NCBI GenBank assembly: GCA_017461565.1
Contig: JAFTXQ010000014.1
Location: 1-64,000 of the forward strand
Reading direction: 5' to 3'
Origin: Oscillospiraceae bacterium
GTDB lineage: Bacteria; Bacillota; Clostridia; Oscillospirales; Ruminococcaceae
Length of the DNA: 64,000 nucleotides
The first letter of the stretch is position 1. Each line of letters starts with the position of its first letter. Both the position numbers and the translations under genes were made by a program. Below, piece by piece: positions 52,037-60,680 of the stretch. Below the pieces are notes generated by a model. It was not told the origin of the DNA. It saw nothing but the letters and a program-made list of their open reading frames with translations, and made no database searches.

Positions 52037-52983
52037 TTCTTACCCTCCCTCTTTGCGCCGAGAGGCCTCGGCATGCTTATTTTGTCTATGTAGGGGGTAA
52101 GGATATTCATCAGCAGGATGGAGTAGGATACACCCTCGGGTATGGAGGCAAATTCCCTTATTACAAAGGTCAGAAGACCGCAGCCTACGCCGAAGATAAG
52201 CTTTCCGAAGGCGGTCAGCGGAGTGGTTGAGTAGTCAGTCGCCATGAACAGCGCACCGAGGAGAAGCCCTCCCGAAAGCACGCTATACAGTGTTGCTTCA
52301 AGGTCGCCGCCGTTTGTCATAAAGGTAAGCACCGCTACCGTGCCGACAAATGCAACAGGTGTAACGGGGGAGATTATTTTCCTCACCATAAGGTAAACGC
52401 CGCCGATGATAAGCGCAAGTGCGCAGGTCTCGCCCACGCAGCCGGGACGGTTTCCGAGGAACATCTCCATCAGCGTGGGAAGCTGCTCTGGTCCTGCCAC
52501 GAGTGGCGTTGCGGACACCACAGCATCGATATCTCCGCCCTGATATGCAAAGGGCTTTGTCCATGTGGTCATAGCGGAGGAAAAGGATATCATCAGCACT
52601 ATTCTCGCTGTAACAGCGGGGTTTGCAAAGTTCTGTCCGATGCCGCCGAACAGCATCTTTACGATAACGATAGCCACAAAGCAGCCTATTATCGCCATGT
52701 ATTCGGGTATCTCAACAGGCAGATTGAACGCCAGCAGCATACCCGTAACGATAGCCGAAAGGTCGGATACCGTGCGCTTTTTCTTAGTCACTATGCAGAA
52801 CAGCCACTCAAATACAACGCAGCTTGTGCAGCAGATAACGGTGAGGGTTAGCGCTCTTACGCCGAAAAGCACTATCGAGGCAATAAGTGCAGGGCACAGT
52901 GCAATGATGACATTCAGCATCACACGCTGTGTGGTCCATGAGCTTTTGATATGCGGGGACGGCTCAATTATAAGCTTATTCAA
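52033..52983 (-). CDS. rnfD: Rnf complex subunit D (covalent FMN, ion pathway)
   Basis: 316 residues, about ten membrane helices. Begins LNKLIIEPSPHIKSSWTTQ, the normal RnfD N-terminus. FMN-attachment Thr in DAVVSATPL. I place the start at a TTG (52983) because GTGAGG lies eight bases before it and no ATG is near the conserved start; a more distant ATG lies inside rnfC. Part of the membrane ion-pumping core. Confidence 0.93.
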   Translation of the reverse strand: MNKLIIEPSPHIKSSWTTQRVMLNVIIALCPALIASIVLFGVRALTLTVICCTSCVVFEWLFCIVTKKKRTVSDLSAIVTGMLLAFNLPVEIPEYMAIIGCFVAIVIVKMLFGGIGQNFANPAVTARIVLMISFSSAMTTWTKPFAYQGGDIDAVVSATPLVAGPEQLPTLMEMFLGNRPGCVGETCALALIIGGVYLMVRKIISPVTPVAFVGTVAVLTFMTNGGDLEATLYSVLSGGLLLGALFMATDYSTTPLTAFGKLIFGVGCGLLTFVIREFASIPEGVSYSILLMNILTPYIDKISMPRPLGAKREGKK

Positions 52984-52993
52984 TCGCTGCACC

Positions 52994-54295
52994 TCACTTT
53001 CCGTTTTTTGCTTCGCTGTTACGGAGTAACTCCTTGGCGAGCTGGTTCTTTTCCGCAAGGGATCTCTTTGCGGGACATACATAGCTGCAGGAGCCGCAGT
53101 TCATACAAAGACCTACCTTAAGCTTTTTGAGCGCCGCCGTATCCCTTGCATCGTAGGCGTGTTCAAGCTCGGTCGGCATAAGGTTTATCGGGCAGGCACG
53201 CACACATCTTCCGCATCGGATACAGGGAGACGGATCGTACACGGGAGCGTCTGCAAACAGCAGCACTGCGTTAGTTGTCTTTGATAAAGGTGTATCGGGA
53301 TCGAAGGCACAATTGCCCATCATCGGACCTCCGAGTATCACCTTGTCGGGCTGTGTGCGCAGGCTTGCATATCCTATCACATCGTGCAGCGGTGTTCCCA
53401 CAGAGACATAGAAGTTTGCAGGAGCATTTACTATATTTCCGTCAATGGTTATCCTGCGCTTTACAAGCGGCATACCTGTTCTTATGTAATTGTGTATGAA
53501 GCCCAGTGTTGAAACGTTCATCACCATGCAGCCCACATCAGCAGGAAGCTTTCCTTCTTTTACCGTGCGGTGTGTGAGCGTGTGTATAAGCACCTTTTCG
53601 GCACCCTGCGGATATGCTCTTCGGAGCTTAACTACCTTTATTGCAGGGGTGGGGGCGGTCAGCTTCCTCAGCTTCTCCAGAGCTTCAGGCTTATCCTCCT
53701 CAACTCCTATGATGGCACGGGGGATCTCAAGGTTCTTCATTATCAGCTTGATGCCGCCGAGTACCGAGTCTGTGTTCTCCATAAGCTCGCGGTAGTCTGA
53801 TGTTATGTACGGCTCGCACTCTGCTCCGTTTACAAGCAGTGTGTCGATGGTGTACTTTTCACGGTCGTATGCAAGCTTTACATGGGTAGGAAAGCCTGCG
53901 CCGCCCAGTCCCACTGCGCCGCTTTCACGGACAGCTTTTATGAAGTCCTCACGTGAATTTACAGTGGGCTGCTTTATATCGGGAGAAAGCTGCATACGGT
54001 TGTCGCTCTCGATGACGACAGTCTTGCACAGTCTGCCGTTGAGCGCAACTACCTCTTTTATCTCCTTTACATAGCCGCTTACGCTGGCGTGGACAGGCGC
54101 AGACATGAAAGCCTCACTGTCGCCTATCTTCTCGCCAAGCTTAACGTAGTCCCCCACTGCCACTGTCGGCTCGCATGGAGCGCCGATGTGCTGCGCCATG
54201 CTTATATATACCATCTTAGGTGGCTGTAAGCGCCTTGTGGTCTGTTCCTCTGAGCCGCTGTGATGGGGCAGTTTTATTGAATGTAGTCTGAACAA
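52994..54295 (-). CDS. rnfC: Rnf complex subunit C (NADH-binding)
   Basis: 433 residues from a probable TTG start at 54295, with GGAAGGA nine bases upstream and the family N-terminus (LFRLHSIKLPHHSG) following. A GTG at 54361 is in frame but has no ribosome site. It contains the Complex I 51-kDa-like flavin/NADH fold (GGAGFPTHVKL, LVNGAECEPY, EDKPEALEKL) and two 4Fe-4S motifs CIRCGRCVRACP and CMNCGSCSYVCP. Hands electrons to or from NAD+. First gene of the operon. Confidence 0.93.
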   Translation of the reverse strand: MFRLHSIKLPHHSGSEEQTTRRLQPPKMVYISMAQHIGAPCEPTVAVGDYVKLGEKIGDSEAFMSAPVHASVSGYVKEIKEVVALNGRLCKTVVIESDNRMQLSPDIKQPTVNSREDFIKAVRESGAVGLGGAGFPTHVKLAYDREKYTIDTLLVNGAECEPYITSDYRELMENTDSVLGGIKLIMKNLEIPRAIIGVEEDKPEALEKLRKLTAPTPAIKVVKLRRAYPQGAEKVLIHTLTHRTVKEGKLPADVGCMVMNVSTLGFIHNYIRTGMPLVKRRITIDGNIVNAPANFYVSVGTPLHDVIGYASLRTQPDKVILGGPMMGNCAFDPDTPLSKTTNAVLLFADAPVYDPSPCIRCGRCVRACPINLMPTELEHAYDARDTAALKKLKVGLCMNCGSCSYVCPAKRSLAEKNQLAKELLRNSEAKNGK

Positions 54296-54398
54296 ATCTG
54301 TATCATCCTTCCGCAAAGCAGACAGACTGCTTATGTTTATCTGAAGTTCTGCAAAATACACAAAACATAGCGATAGTTAATAATGACAATATATTTAA

Positions 54399-54427
54399 AT
54401 TATACAACATATTTTCTTAAAAATCAA
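54399..54427 (-). promoter_or_regulatory. Promoter for the rnf operon
   Basis: Minus strand: TTGATT (54427-54422), 17-base spacer, TATAAT (54404-54399). About 100 bases before the rnfC start. Confidence 0.75.
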
Positions 54428-54517
54428 TAGTTTTTCTTTGATTGTCGAAAAACTAACGAAGTATATTTCAAGTGCGATCTGTGTATACATTAATGATATA
54501 ACGCAAGGGGGGAGATT

Positions 54518-55339
54518 ATGAGTAAAATAAAAACTGTCTTGTTGGGATGCGTGGTAGGTGCTTCAATGAGTGTGCCGGGAATAAGCGGCGGCAGCATCGC
54601 AATCATGTTGGGAATATACCATAGACTACTGTCTGCTGTCGCAGATATACAAAAGGATATCAAAGGTTCGGTGACTTTTCTGGCGTTGTTTGCCATAGGC
54701 GGCGGAATAGGTTTGCTGACAGCGGCAAGGCTGGTGACCTGGTTGATGTCCACTGCCGCAAGGGTGCCATTGTGTTTTGCGTTTCTCGGTGCTGCTGCAG
54801 GATGTCTGCCCTCGATAGCGAGACAAGCCGGACTCTTACCTGTATCCCCTAAAAAGCTGCTGCTTGTGGCAGGTGGAGCGGTGACGGCAGCACTTGTCTC
54901 GGCGATACCTGTGGGGGCTGCGACGGAGAGCGCACCGATACAGTTTATAGGAGGCGTTGCGGTGGCTGCAGCGCTGGTGCTGCCTGGGATAAGCGCCTCG
55001 CAGATGCTGTATACGATGGGCCTGTACGAACAGGTGATGTATCACGCCGCACGGCTGGATATACTGCCGCTGCTTCCGCTGGCGGCCGGGCTTATCGTAG
55101 GCATATTTCTCACTGCTAAGCTGCTTACGCTGCTTCTGGAGCGCTTTGGCGGTACCTTCACGGTTATACTGGGATTTATGCTGTTTTCGCTGACGGAGCT
55201 TATTCCTCAATGGAATAGTCCGGTTGAACTTCTTACGGGAGCAGTGTGCGCAGTAACCGGATTTTTTATCACTTTTTTGATGTCTGGAAAAGAAAATGCA
55301 CAAAAATGCACTCAAGATATTGTTAACTATGATGGTTGA
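54518..55339 (+). CDS. DUF368 membrane protein (PopT-type undecaprenyl-phosphate translocase family)
   Basis: 273 residues, about eight membrane helices. Family motif SVPGISGGS near residue 18, repeated in the second half as LVLPGISAS, reflecting an internal duplication. Members of this family (PopT) were shown to recycle undecaprenyl phosphate across the membrane for cell-wall synthesis. GGGGGGAG lies ahead of the ATG. Transcribed divergently from rnf. Confidence 0.9.
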   Translation: MSKIKTVLLGCVVGASMSVPGISGGSIAIMLGIYHRLLSAVADIQKDIKGSVTFLALFAIGGGIGLLTAARLVTWLMSTAARVPLCFAFLGAAAGCLPSIARQAGLLPVSPKKLLLVAGGAVTAALVSAIPVGAATESAPIQFIGGVAVAAALVLPGISASQMLYTMGLYEQVMYHAARLDILPLLPLAAGLIVGIFLTAKLLTLLLERFGGTFTVILGFMLFSLTELIPQWNSPVELLTGAVCAVTGFFITFLMSGKENAQKCTQDIVNYDG

Positions 55340-55364
55340 CAAATACAAGATATTGTGTTAGAAT
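55336..55364 (+). promoter_or_regulatory. Promoter for the 89-residue protein
   Basis: TTGACA (55336-55341), 17-base spacer, TAGAAT (55359-55364). The -35 box overlaps the stop codon of the DUF368 gene. Confidence 0.8.
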
Positions 55365-55413
55365 AGACTTACACCTCTATGCGAGGTAGTTTGTGTAAAG
55401 GGGATATATAATT

Positions 55414-55683
55414 ATGGTAGACGTAAAAGTTACAAACGGAACACTTCCGCAGCAGGAGATAGAATATTACATTGAACAGGCACAGAAGAAGTACCCTGAC
55501 AAGGTGCTGACCGCCATCGATCTTGATGTGGACGGAGACTATATCAACTGTGCTTACCACTTCGGCACAGAGCCTTTCCAGCGCATCCGCAGGATAACAG
55601 GCTATCTTGTGGGTACGTTAGACCGCTTCAACAACGCAAAGCGTGCAGAAGAGGCTGACCGCCTTAAGCACGCCGCAAACTGA
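55414..55683 (+). CDS. Small protein resembling the NrdD C-terminal (glycyl-radical) segment
   Basis: 89 residues. The C-terminal half reads QRIRRITGYLVGTLDRFNNAKRAEEADRLKHA, like the end of anaerobic ribonucleotide reductase (R-x-x-GY...WNNGKxxExxDR). Gly in RITGY is where NrdD carries its radical. The four zinc-binding Cys of NrdD are absent and there is no catalytic barrel, so it could be a repair domain like YfiD/GrcA or a protein that only keeps the fold. Own promoter and terminator. Confidence 0.6.
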   Translation: MVDVKVTNGTLPQQEIEYYIEQAQKKYPDKVLTAIDLDVDGDYINCAYHFGTEPFQRIRRITGYLVGTLDRFNNAKRAEEADRLKHAAN

Positions 55684-55702
55684 AAACGGATCATGATAAT
55701 GC

Positions 55703-55746
55703 AAAGACCTGCTTCCGTGTATGGATGGAAAGCAGGTCTTTTATTT
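55703..55746 (+). terminator. Convergent terminator
   Basis: AAAGACCTGCTT pairs with AAGCAGGTCTTT, followed by TATTT. Serves the small NrdD-like gene and, from the other side, ends at the stop codon of the ANTAR gene. Confidence 0.88.
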
Positions 55747-56308
55747 ATAGACTTGTATATGTGTGCAGGATATCCTCGGCTATCTCACGCTTGGTGCGTC
55801 TGGAATCCATTGCAAGCCTGTGGATGTGCTGCTGCGCCTGTTCCTCAGTGAAGTTGAGGTACTGGATAAGGCAGCATTTGGCACGATTTATTATCTTTGT
55901 ATCGTCCAGTCTGCGGGAAAGCTCGGTGTTTTCGGAGCGCAGACGCTGCATATTATCGCGTGCAAGCATCGCCATCTTCACGGTCTGTATAAGCGCCCCC
56001 TTTGTAAACGGGCGTGGAAGAACATAGGCGCCTGTGAATTTTATCCTGTTCTGCACATCCTCGGCAAGCTCTGTCTTTGCCAGACATATTATGCACGCTG
56101 AGGTGCGTTTTGTCACTCCTGCGATGTAATTCAGTCCGAACTCGCTTCTGAGTGGAGTGGATACTATAATAATATCGTATTCAGACAGGTCTGCCGTATC
56201 TGCTGTTTCATCGTCATAGCAGCAGTGTACCTGTGCGTCAAGCTCATTGAGTGCGGCAGAAACGCTGTCACATATCGCCTGTGTTTTGGCGTTTATGAAT
56301 ATTTTCAC
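55745..56308 (-). CDS. ANTAR-domain antiterminator with pseudo-receiver
   Basis: 187 residues. Receiver-like N-terminus (1-115), short coiled-coil, and C-terminal ANTAR RNA-binding three-helix bundle (INRAKCCLIQYLNFTEEQAQQHIHRLAMDSRRTKREIAEDIL). ANTAR proteins bind paired hairpins in leader RNAs and prevent termination. The receiver's phospho-Asp position is Ser50 (DIIIVSTPL), so it is probably not phosphorylated. Start GTG 56308 is chosen because GGGAGG is eight bases upstream; GTG 56317 overlaps that site. Confidence 0.88.
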   Translation of the reverse strand: MKIFINAKTQAICDSVSAALNELDAQVHCCYDDETADTADLSEYDIIIVSTPLRSEFGLNYIAGVTKRTSACIICLAKTELAEDVQNRIKFTGAYVLPRPFTKGALIQTVKMAMLARDNMQRLRSENTELSRRLDDTKIINRAKCCLIQYLNFTEEQAQQHIHRLAMDSRRTKREIAEDILHTYTSL

Positions 56309-56340
56309 CTGACACACCTCCCGACATTTATTGCAAACCT

Positions 56341-56370
56341 ATTTTATCACATCGTATGATATATTGTCAA
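56341..56370 (-). promoter_or_regulatory. Promoter for the ANTAR gene
   Basis: Minus strand: TTGACA (56370-56365), 18-base spacer, TAAAAT (56346-56341). The -35 box overlaps the stop of the upstream membrane-protein gene. Confidence 0.7.
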
Positions 56371-57002
56371 TCGGATAAGCGCACAGCAGGCGCCGTTTTT
56401 CTGCTTCGCTCGTCCAGAAGCTGCATGATGCTGCTGCATTTCTGAGAGATCACCTCGTCGCTGTCGTCGGGGTGTAACTCGCAGATCGCAGAGAGTATCC
56501 TGCGCTCAAGCGGGCGCAGTGTGGAGTCAGTGGATGGCTCGCTGAAGCGTGCCTGCTCGTACAGCATCTCTGTATCGATACCGCAGGGACGTTCCGCTGT
56601 GGCGCGGCTTATGGTATCCAGCATCTCGGTGAGCTGCGAGGTGAACATCCTGCCCGTAGGATCGGGGTCGGGAAGTTCCGTCGGCTTTGCGGGGATAAGG
56701 GAAAGGATCAGCAGTATCAGCAGCACAACAGCACCAATAAGCAGCCACCACTGATCAGTCACAAGCAGTATTCCGATCATTCCGCACTGCGATATAAGAG
56801 CGATAAACCCTGAAAGAGAGATCCTCATGCGGAAAAGTCGACTGCGGCTGTCTACGCTTCTGATGCAGAGCGGCTGGAGCAGCGAGGTAAGCAGGAGTAT
56901 CGACAGTGCCGAAAGGCTTATCGGCTCGCTATGAAGCATTATTATTCCGATAACGGCTATGACTGATGCCGAGATAGTAACCGCTGTATGTACCTTCTTC
57001 AT
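56367..57002 (-). CDS. Membrane protein of unknown function
   Basis: 211 residues. Four hydrophobic helices in the N-terminal 120 residues (AVTISASVIAVIGIIML; ALSILLLTSLLQPL; SGFIALISQCGMIGILLV; WWLLIGAVVLLILLILSLI), then a soluble, cytoplasmic C-terminus of about 85 residues rich in Asp/Glu/Ser. I do not recognise a family. The ATG overlaps the stop of the GNAT gene by one base, so the two are translated together. Confidence 0.75.
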   Translation of the reverse strand: MKKVHTAVTISASVIAVIGIIMLHSEPISLSALSILLLTSLLQPLCIRSVDSRSRLFRMRISLSGFIALISQCGMIGILLVTDQWWLLIGAVVLLILLILSLIPAKPTELPDPDPTGRMFTSQLTEMLDTISRATAERPCGIDTEMLYEQARFSEPSTDSTLRPLERRILSAICELHPDDSDEVISQKCSSIMQLLDERSRKTAPAVRLSD

Positions 57003-57784
57003 TACAGCCTCTTTTCCGCAGGGGAGAAGCGCAGGAACGTTTTTGCTCCGAGCTTTCCGTACCAGTCTTCGAGGTGTGTGTAGTGGATGAATACGTTGTC
57101 GCAGCCCTGTTTTTTCAGCCACTGTGCGCTGAGTGCCACCATGTGCAGCCCGAGTCCTTTTCTGCGGAACTTCGGAACAGTTCCGACGCAGCCGATGCTG
57201 CCTGTCTTTGTGCTTCCGTCCGACAGCAGGCAGTCCTCATCCTCACCGATTATGCAGAACGAGGCTATATCACCGTTTACGAAGCAGCAGAAGAACAGCC
57301 CGTCCTCGTTGAAGTACTGCACCCATTCCCCGTCCACCTCTGCGACGGCACGGCGCAGCTCGTCTATACTGCCGTCAAAGAAGCCATACTGTGCGTTAGA
57401 GGGCGTTTTGTAGTCAGGTATGGTGAAGTTGCTGAGCCTGAGCTCCATCTCCATAAATTCACTGTCGATGGTATATCCCTGTTTCTTGAAAAAACTACGG
57501 CTATCAGCCGTAGTTCCTGGCAGCATACTTCCTGAAAGTGTGATGACAGCACTGCCGTTTTGCTTTATATGCTCCTCACATAGTTTCAGAAGCCTTGTAC
57601 CCTCGCCGTTTCTTTGGCGCTGCGGCGCAACGCACAGCAGTGTGATGCGGCTGCCCTCAGTGCAGGCGAAGCCGCCCTCGGTGTGGAATACCTCGGTATC
57701 CTCGCTGAAAGCAAGGCGGCTGAAAGCTTTCTCGTCTATCGGAAGCTGCGGAAAGCAGCTCTTGAATATCTCAAATTCCGTCAT
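57002..57784 (-). CDS. Tandem GNAT acetyltransferase
   Basis: 260 residues with two acetyl-CoA-binding loops: LLCVAPQRQRNGEGTRLL (about residue 50) and CVGTVPKFRRKGLGLHM (about residue 200). Each ends in a typical FFKKQGY or YGKLGAKTF strand. Double-GNAT proteins often have one working and one structural domain. GGAGG lies ahead of the ATG at 57784. Substrate unknown; operon with the membrane protein downstream. Confidence 0.87.
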   Translation of the reverse strand: MTEFEIFKSCFPQLPIDEKAFSRLAFSEDTEVFHTEGGFACTEGSRITLLCVAPQRQRNGEGTRLLKLCEEHIKQNGSAVITLSGSMLPGTTADSRSFFKKQGYTIDSEFMEMELRLSNFTIPDYKTPSNAQYGFFDGSIDELRRAVAEVDGEWVQYFNEDGLFFCCFVNGDIASFCIIGEDEDCLLSDGSTKTGSIGCVGTVPKFRRKGLGLHMVALSAQWLKKQGCDNVFIHYTHLEDWYGKLGAKTFLRFSPAEKRL

Positions 57785-57811
57785 TTCGGACCTCCGTTGT
57801 TTATTGATATA

Positions 57812-57840
57812 AGTATATCCCACACACTGTGTTTTGTCAA
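57812..57840 (-). promoter_or_regulatory. Promoter for the GNAT operon
   Basis: Minus strand: TTGACA (57840-57835), 17-base spacer, TATACT (57817-57812). Only seven bases separate its -35 box from that of the divergent promoter. Confidence 0.82.
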
Positions 57841-57847
57841 GGAAGCC

Positions 57848-57876
57848 TTGCAAAACCGCCGTCATTATGCTACAAT
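57848..57876 (+). promoter_or_regulatory. Promoter for the isomerase-thuA operon
   Basis: TTGCAA (57848-57853), 17-base spacer, TACAAT (57871-57876). Back-to-back with the promoter on the other strand. Confidence 0.72.
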
Positions 57877-57893
57877 TGAAGCGAGGTGTTAAT

Positions 57894-58721
57894 ATGAGAT
57901 TATCCGTTTTTTATGAGCATATATTTGAAGCCGCACAGCAGAGCGGCATTACCCTCGAGGGTGCGCTGAAGCATGCGAAAAGCTGCGGCATAGACCTGCT
58001 TGAGTGCGACCTGTGGCGGCTTGCGGAACGTGAGGATGTAAAGAAGCTGCTGGACTCGCAGGGGATGGGCGTTTCCTGTATCTATGCGCATTTTGATTTC
58101 CTGCATGATATCGAGGACTCCGAGAGAAAGTACCTCTACCTCCTGAGTACGGCTGAGTATTTCGGCGCTGAAAAGGTGCTCTGCATCCCGGGATTTTTCG
58201 AAGAGGGCAGAGAAAAGGAAGAGCAGATGAAGCTGTTCAGCGAGGGTATCTCCCGTATGTGCGGGGCGGCGAACTCCTACGGTGTTACGGTAACTGTGGA
58301 GGATTTCGACGATATCAAATCCCCCTGTTGCAGGATGGCGGATATCCGTTATCTGCTGGATAACTGCGAGGGGCTTCGCTATACATTCGACACGGGAAAC
58401 TTCCGCTATTGCCTTGAGGATGCAGGGCAGGCGTATTCTATGCTGTCCGACAGGATAGCGCACGTGCATTTAAAGGACAGAAGCTATGATATCGCCCGTT
58501 CGGACGCAGGCGGCACCAATGGAAAGGCGGATCTTTCGGGCGCAGTGATGTATCCTGCGGAGGTGTGCGGTGGCGTTATCGGAATAGAGGGGCTTATCAG
58601 GAAGCTGATGTCGGACGGCTATGACGGAGTGCTTGCTATCGAGCATTTCGGTGCGGTGGATCAGCTTATGTATATGAAGAAGTCGGCGGAGAACATACTT
58701 CGCATAACGGAGGGAATATGA
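57894..58721 (+). CDS. Sugar phosphate isomerase/epimerase (xylose-isomerase-like TIM barrel)
   Basis: 275 residues. AP-endonuclease-2/IolE-type barrel: [50 protein letters not shown] and GVLAIEHFG place the Glu, Asp, His and Glu metal ligands. Usually acts on sugars or inositols. GCGAGG upstream of ATG 57894. Overlaps thuA-like gene by four bases, a frequent pairing for carbohydrate processing. Confidence 0.87.
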   Translation: MRLSVFYEHIFEAAQQSGITLEGALKHAKSCGIDLLECDLWRLAEREDVKKLLDSQGMGVSCIYAHFDFLHDIEDSERKYLYLLSTAEYFGAEKVLCIPGFFEEGREKEEQMKLFSEGISRMCGAANSYGVTVTVEDFDDIKSPCCRMADIRYLLDNCEGLRYTFDTGNFRYCLEDAGQAYSMLSDRIAHVHLKDRSYDIARSDAGGTNGKADLSGAVMYPAEVCGGVIGIEGLIRKLMSDGYDGVLAIEHFGAVDQLMYMKKSAENILRITEGI

Positions 58722-59434
58722 TAAGAGTAACAGTCTGGAACGAGTATCTTCACGAGATAAATCAGCCTGAGGTGGCGGCGATATACCCCGAGGGCATACA
58801 CGGCTGTATTGCCGAGTTCCTCGGCAGAAACGAGGATATCACCGTGCGCACCGCAACCCTCTCCATGCCGCAGAACGGACTTCCGGAGGAGGTGCTGGAA
58901 AACACCGATGTGCTGATATGGTGGGGCCACATGGCGCATGACAGGGTGGAGGATGAAACGGTGATGCGTGTGCACAGACACGTCCTTTCGGGTATGGGAC
59001 TGGTAGCGCTCCACTCGGCGCATCACAGCAAGGTGATGAAAACGCTCCTCGGCACTACGCTTAACCTGAAATGGCGGCACGGCGACCGTGAGCGTGTGTG
59101 GTGCATCGCTCCCGCGCATCCTATCGCAAAGGGAGTCCCTCAGCAGTTCCTGCTCCCCTGCGAGGAGATGTACGGCGAGCCTTTCGATATCCCGACTCCC
59201 GATGAAACGTTGTTTCTGGGTTGGTTCTCGGGCGGCGAGGTGTTCAGGAGCGGCGTTACGTTCACCCGTGGTAAGGGACGGATATTCTACTTCCAGCCGG
59301 GACATGAGGAGTATCCGATATATCATGACGAGAACGTACAGCGTATAATAACGAACGGTGTAAGATGGGCGTGCATTTCCGATATCTCACGTGGGGAGAT
59401 ACCTGTGGAGAATCCTGAGCCGTTGGAGGGTTAA
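58718..59434 (+). CDS. ThuA-like protein (trehalose-utilisation family)
   Basis: 238 residues. Class I glutamine-amidotransferase-like fold: [11 protein letters not shown] at the start, [35 protein letters not shown] and [17 protein letters not shown]. The usual nucleophile Cys is absent, as in ThuA. Linked with a sugar isomerase by a four-base overlap, suggesting oxidation or isomerisation of a disaccharide or inositol; substrate not known. 123 bases without a gene follow. Confidence 0.86.
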   Translation: MIRVTVWNEYLHEINQPEVAAIYPEGIHGCIAEFLGRNEDITVRTATLSMPQNGLPEEVLENTDVLIWWGHMAHDRVEDETVMRVHRHVLSGMGLVALHSAHHSKVMKTLLGTTLNLKWRHGDRERVWCIAPAHPIAKGVPQQFLLPCEEMYGEPFDIPTPDETLFLGWFSGGEVFRSGVTFTRGKGRIFYFQPGHEEYPIYHDENVQRIITNGVRWACISDISRGEIPVENPEPLEG

Positions 59435-59557
59435 AAGGTTTGATCGTAAAGCGTCGTGGCACACATATTAGATCTATTTACGGTATGTGGTGAAATGCAG
59501 CATGTAAAACTGAAAAAACAATTATGATATTTAATTTTAGACAGTGGGGATATTATT

Positions 59558-60196
59558 ATGTATAGTACAGTTTTGTTCGATCTTGACGGCACCCTTACAG
59601 ACCCCTATTTCGGAATAACCAACGGAATAATGTACGCACTTCGGAAAATGGGACGTGATGTTCCGCCAAGGGAGAGACTCAGGCACTTTATAGGTCCTCC
59701 GCTGATAGAGGAGTTTCAGCATAGCTTCGGAATGGATATAGCAACGGCTGAGCAGGCTGCGGCATATTACCGTGAATACTATTTTGAAAAGGGTGTGTAT
59801 GAAAATAAGCTGATATCGGGCGCAGCAGAGCTTCTTGAAGCTGTGAAGGAAAGCGGAAGGAGGGTTTGCCTCGCCACCTGCAAGCCGGAGAGTGCGGCGC
59901 TGATGATACTGGACTATTTCGGGATACGGGAGTATTTCGATGTTATCGGGGCGGCAAGGCTTGACGGAAGCATCCGCACAAAGGCCGAGGTACTTCGCTA
60001 TGTGCTGGAGAACACGGGCGCATCTCCTGAGGACTGCGTGCTTGTGGGGGACAGACTGCATGATATCGTCGGCGCACATGATGTGGGGATGAAGTGTATA
60101 GGTGTGCTTGTGGGCTTTGGCTCGATGGAGGAGTTCAGAGAGTACGGAGCAGACTATGTGGCGGAAACTCTTTCCGATGTTTTGAAATTTTTATAA
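59558..60196 (+). CDS. HAD-family phosphatase (phosphoglycolate-phosphatase-like)
   Basis: 212 residues. HAD motif I LFDLDGTLTDP (6-16; nucleophile Asp), motif II LATCKPE, motif III Lys around SIRTKAEVL, motif IV VGDRLHDIVGA. Helical C1 cap between motifs I and II. Substrate may be phosphoglycolate, a sugar phosphate or a nucleotide. Confidence 0.9.
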   Translation: MYSTVLFDLDGTLTDPYFGITNGIMYALRKMGRDVPPRERLRHFIGPPLIEEFQHSFGMDIATAEQAAAYYREYYFEKGVYENKLISGAAELLEAVKESGRRVCLATCKPESAALMILDYFGIREYFDVIGAARLDGSIRTKAEVLRYVLENTGASPEDCVLVGDRLHDIVGAHDVGMKCIGVLVGFGSMEEFREYGADYVAETLSDVLKFL

Positions 60197-60236
60197 AAAT
60201 GAATATATCTCAGAAAATCGAGGATAATACTTTTAC

Positions 60237-60266
60237 GGCGGTCGTGAGAACGAGCCGCCCCTTTTA
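60237..60266 (+). terminator. Terminator after the HAD gene
   Basis: GGCGG (60237-60241) pairs with CCGCC (60255-60259), extended by a CG pair inside, followed by CCTTTTATTT. Confidence 0.65.
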
Positions 60267-60289
60267 TTTATATCTGAAAGGATGATATT

Positions 60290-60463
60290 ATGGGAACTGA
60301 ATTTGCTAACAAGCACATCGGATGTACTGTAAAAAGCTGCGAGTACCACTGTGTAAACGACAACTATTGCTCTCTCGACAGGATCGAGGTAGGCACACAT
60401 GAGTGTGATCCCTCTCAGTCACAGTGTACAGACTGTCTTTCCTTTAAGGAGAAAAGCTGCTGA
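60290..60463 (+). CDS. DUF1540 Cys-rich small protein
   Basis: 57 residues. Eight Cys in the DUF1540 spacing: IGCTVKSCEYHCVNDNYC then HECDPSQSQCTDCLSF. Found widely in Clostridia, probably metal-binding; role unknown. GAAAGGATG precedes the ATG at 60290. Its stop overlaps the ATG of a following small ORF (TGATG). Confidence 0.85.
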   Translation: MGTEFANKHIGCTVKSCEYHCVNDNYCSLDRIEVGTHECDPSQSQCTDCLSFKEKSC

Positions 60464-60588
60464 TGAGCGGCACGGCCGAAAAGGATAACGGCAGTCTTGT
60501 CGGACTTCCGACGGATGAACATGAGCTTGTTCCCGTCGGCGTCCGTGCTATGATGACGGTGACCAACCGTCTGTATGGCAGCTTCTGA
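60463..60588 (+). CDS. Small ORF (41 residues) interrupted by TGA; open frame continues
   Basis: ATG 60463 overlaps the DUF1540 stop by one base. The frame codes MSGTAEKDNGSLVGLPTDEHE...TNRLYGSF, then TGA at 60586-60588, then 49 further open codons (AADVVYRDGKLRYLTESPLYPRFG...) to TAG at 60736. The post-TGA stretch still reads like protein. Possibilities are a gene broken by a nonsense mutation, read-through, or a selenocysteine; no clear SECIS hairpin is seen. The true product is uncertain. Confidence 0.4.
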   Translation: MSGTAEKDNGSLVGLPTDEHELVPVGVRAMMTVTNRLYGSF

Positions 60589-60648
60589 GCGGCAGATGTC
60601 GTTTATCGGGACGGCAAGCTCAGATATCTGACAGAAAGTCCTCTTTAT

Positions 60649-60680
60649 CCCCGCTTCGGTAACGGAGCGGGGCGTTTTTT
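60649..60680 (+). terminator. Terminator after the DUF1540 unit
   Basis: CCCCGCT (60649-60655) pairs with AGCGGGG (60666-60672), followed by CGTTTTTT. From here to the mraZ promoter (about 240 bases) I see no gene or signal. Confidence 0.88.

Noticed and set aside
60589..60650. SECIS element for selenocysteine after the TGA at 60586
   Set aside because: Only a short TCAGAT/ATCTGA palindrome is seen, too far and too weak for a bacterial SECIS; kept as an open possibility only.
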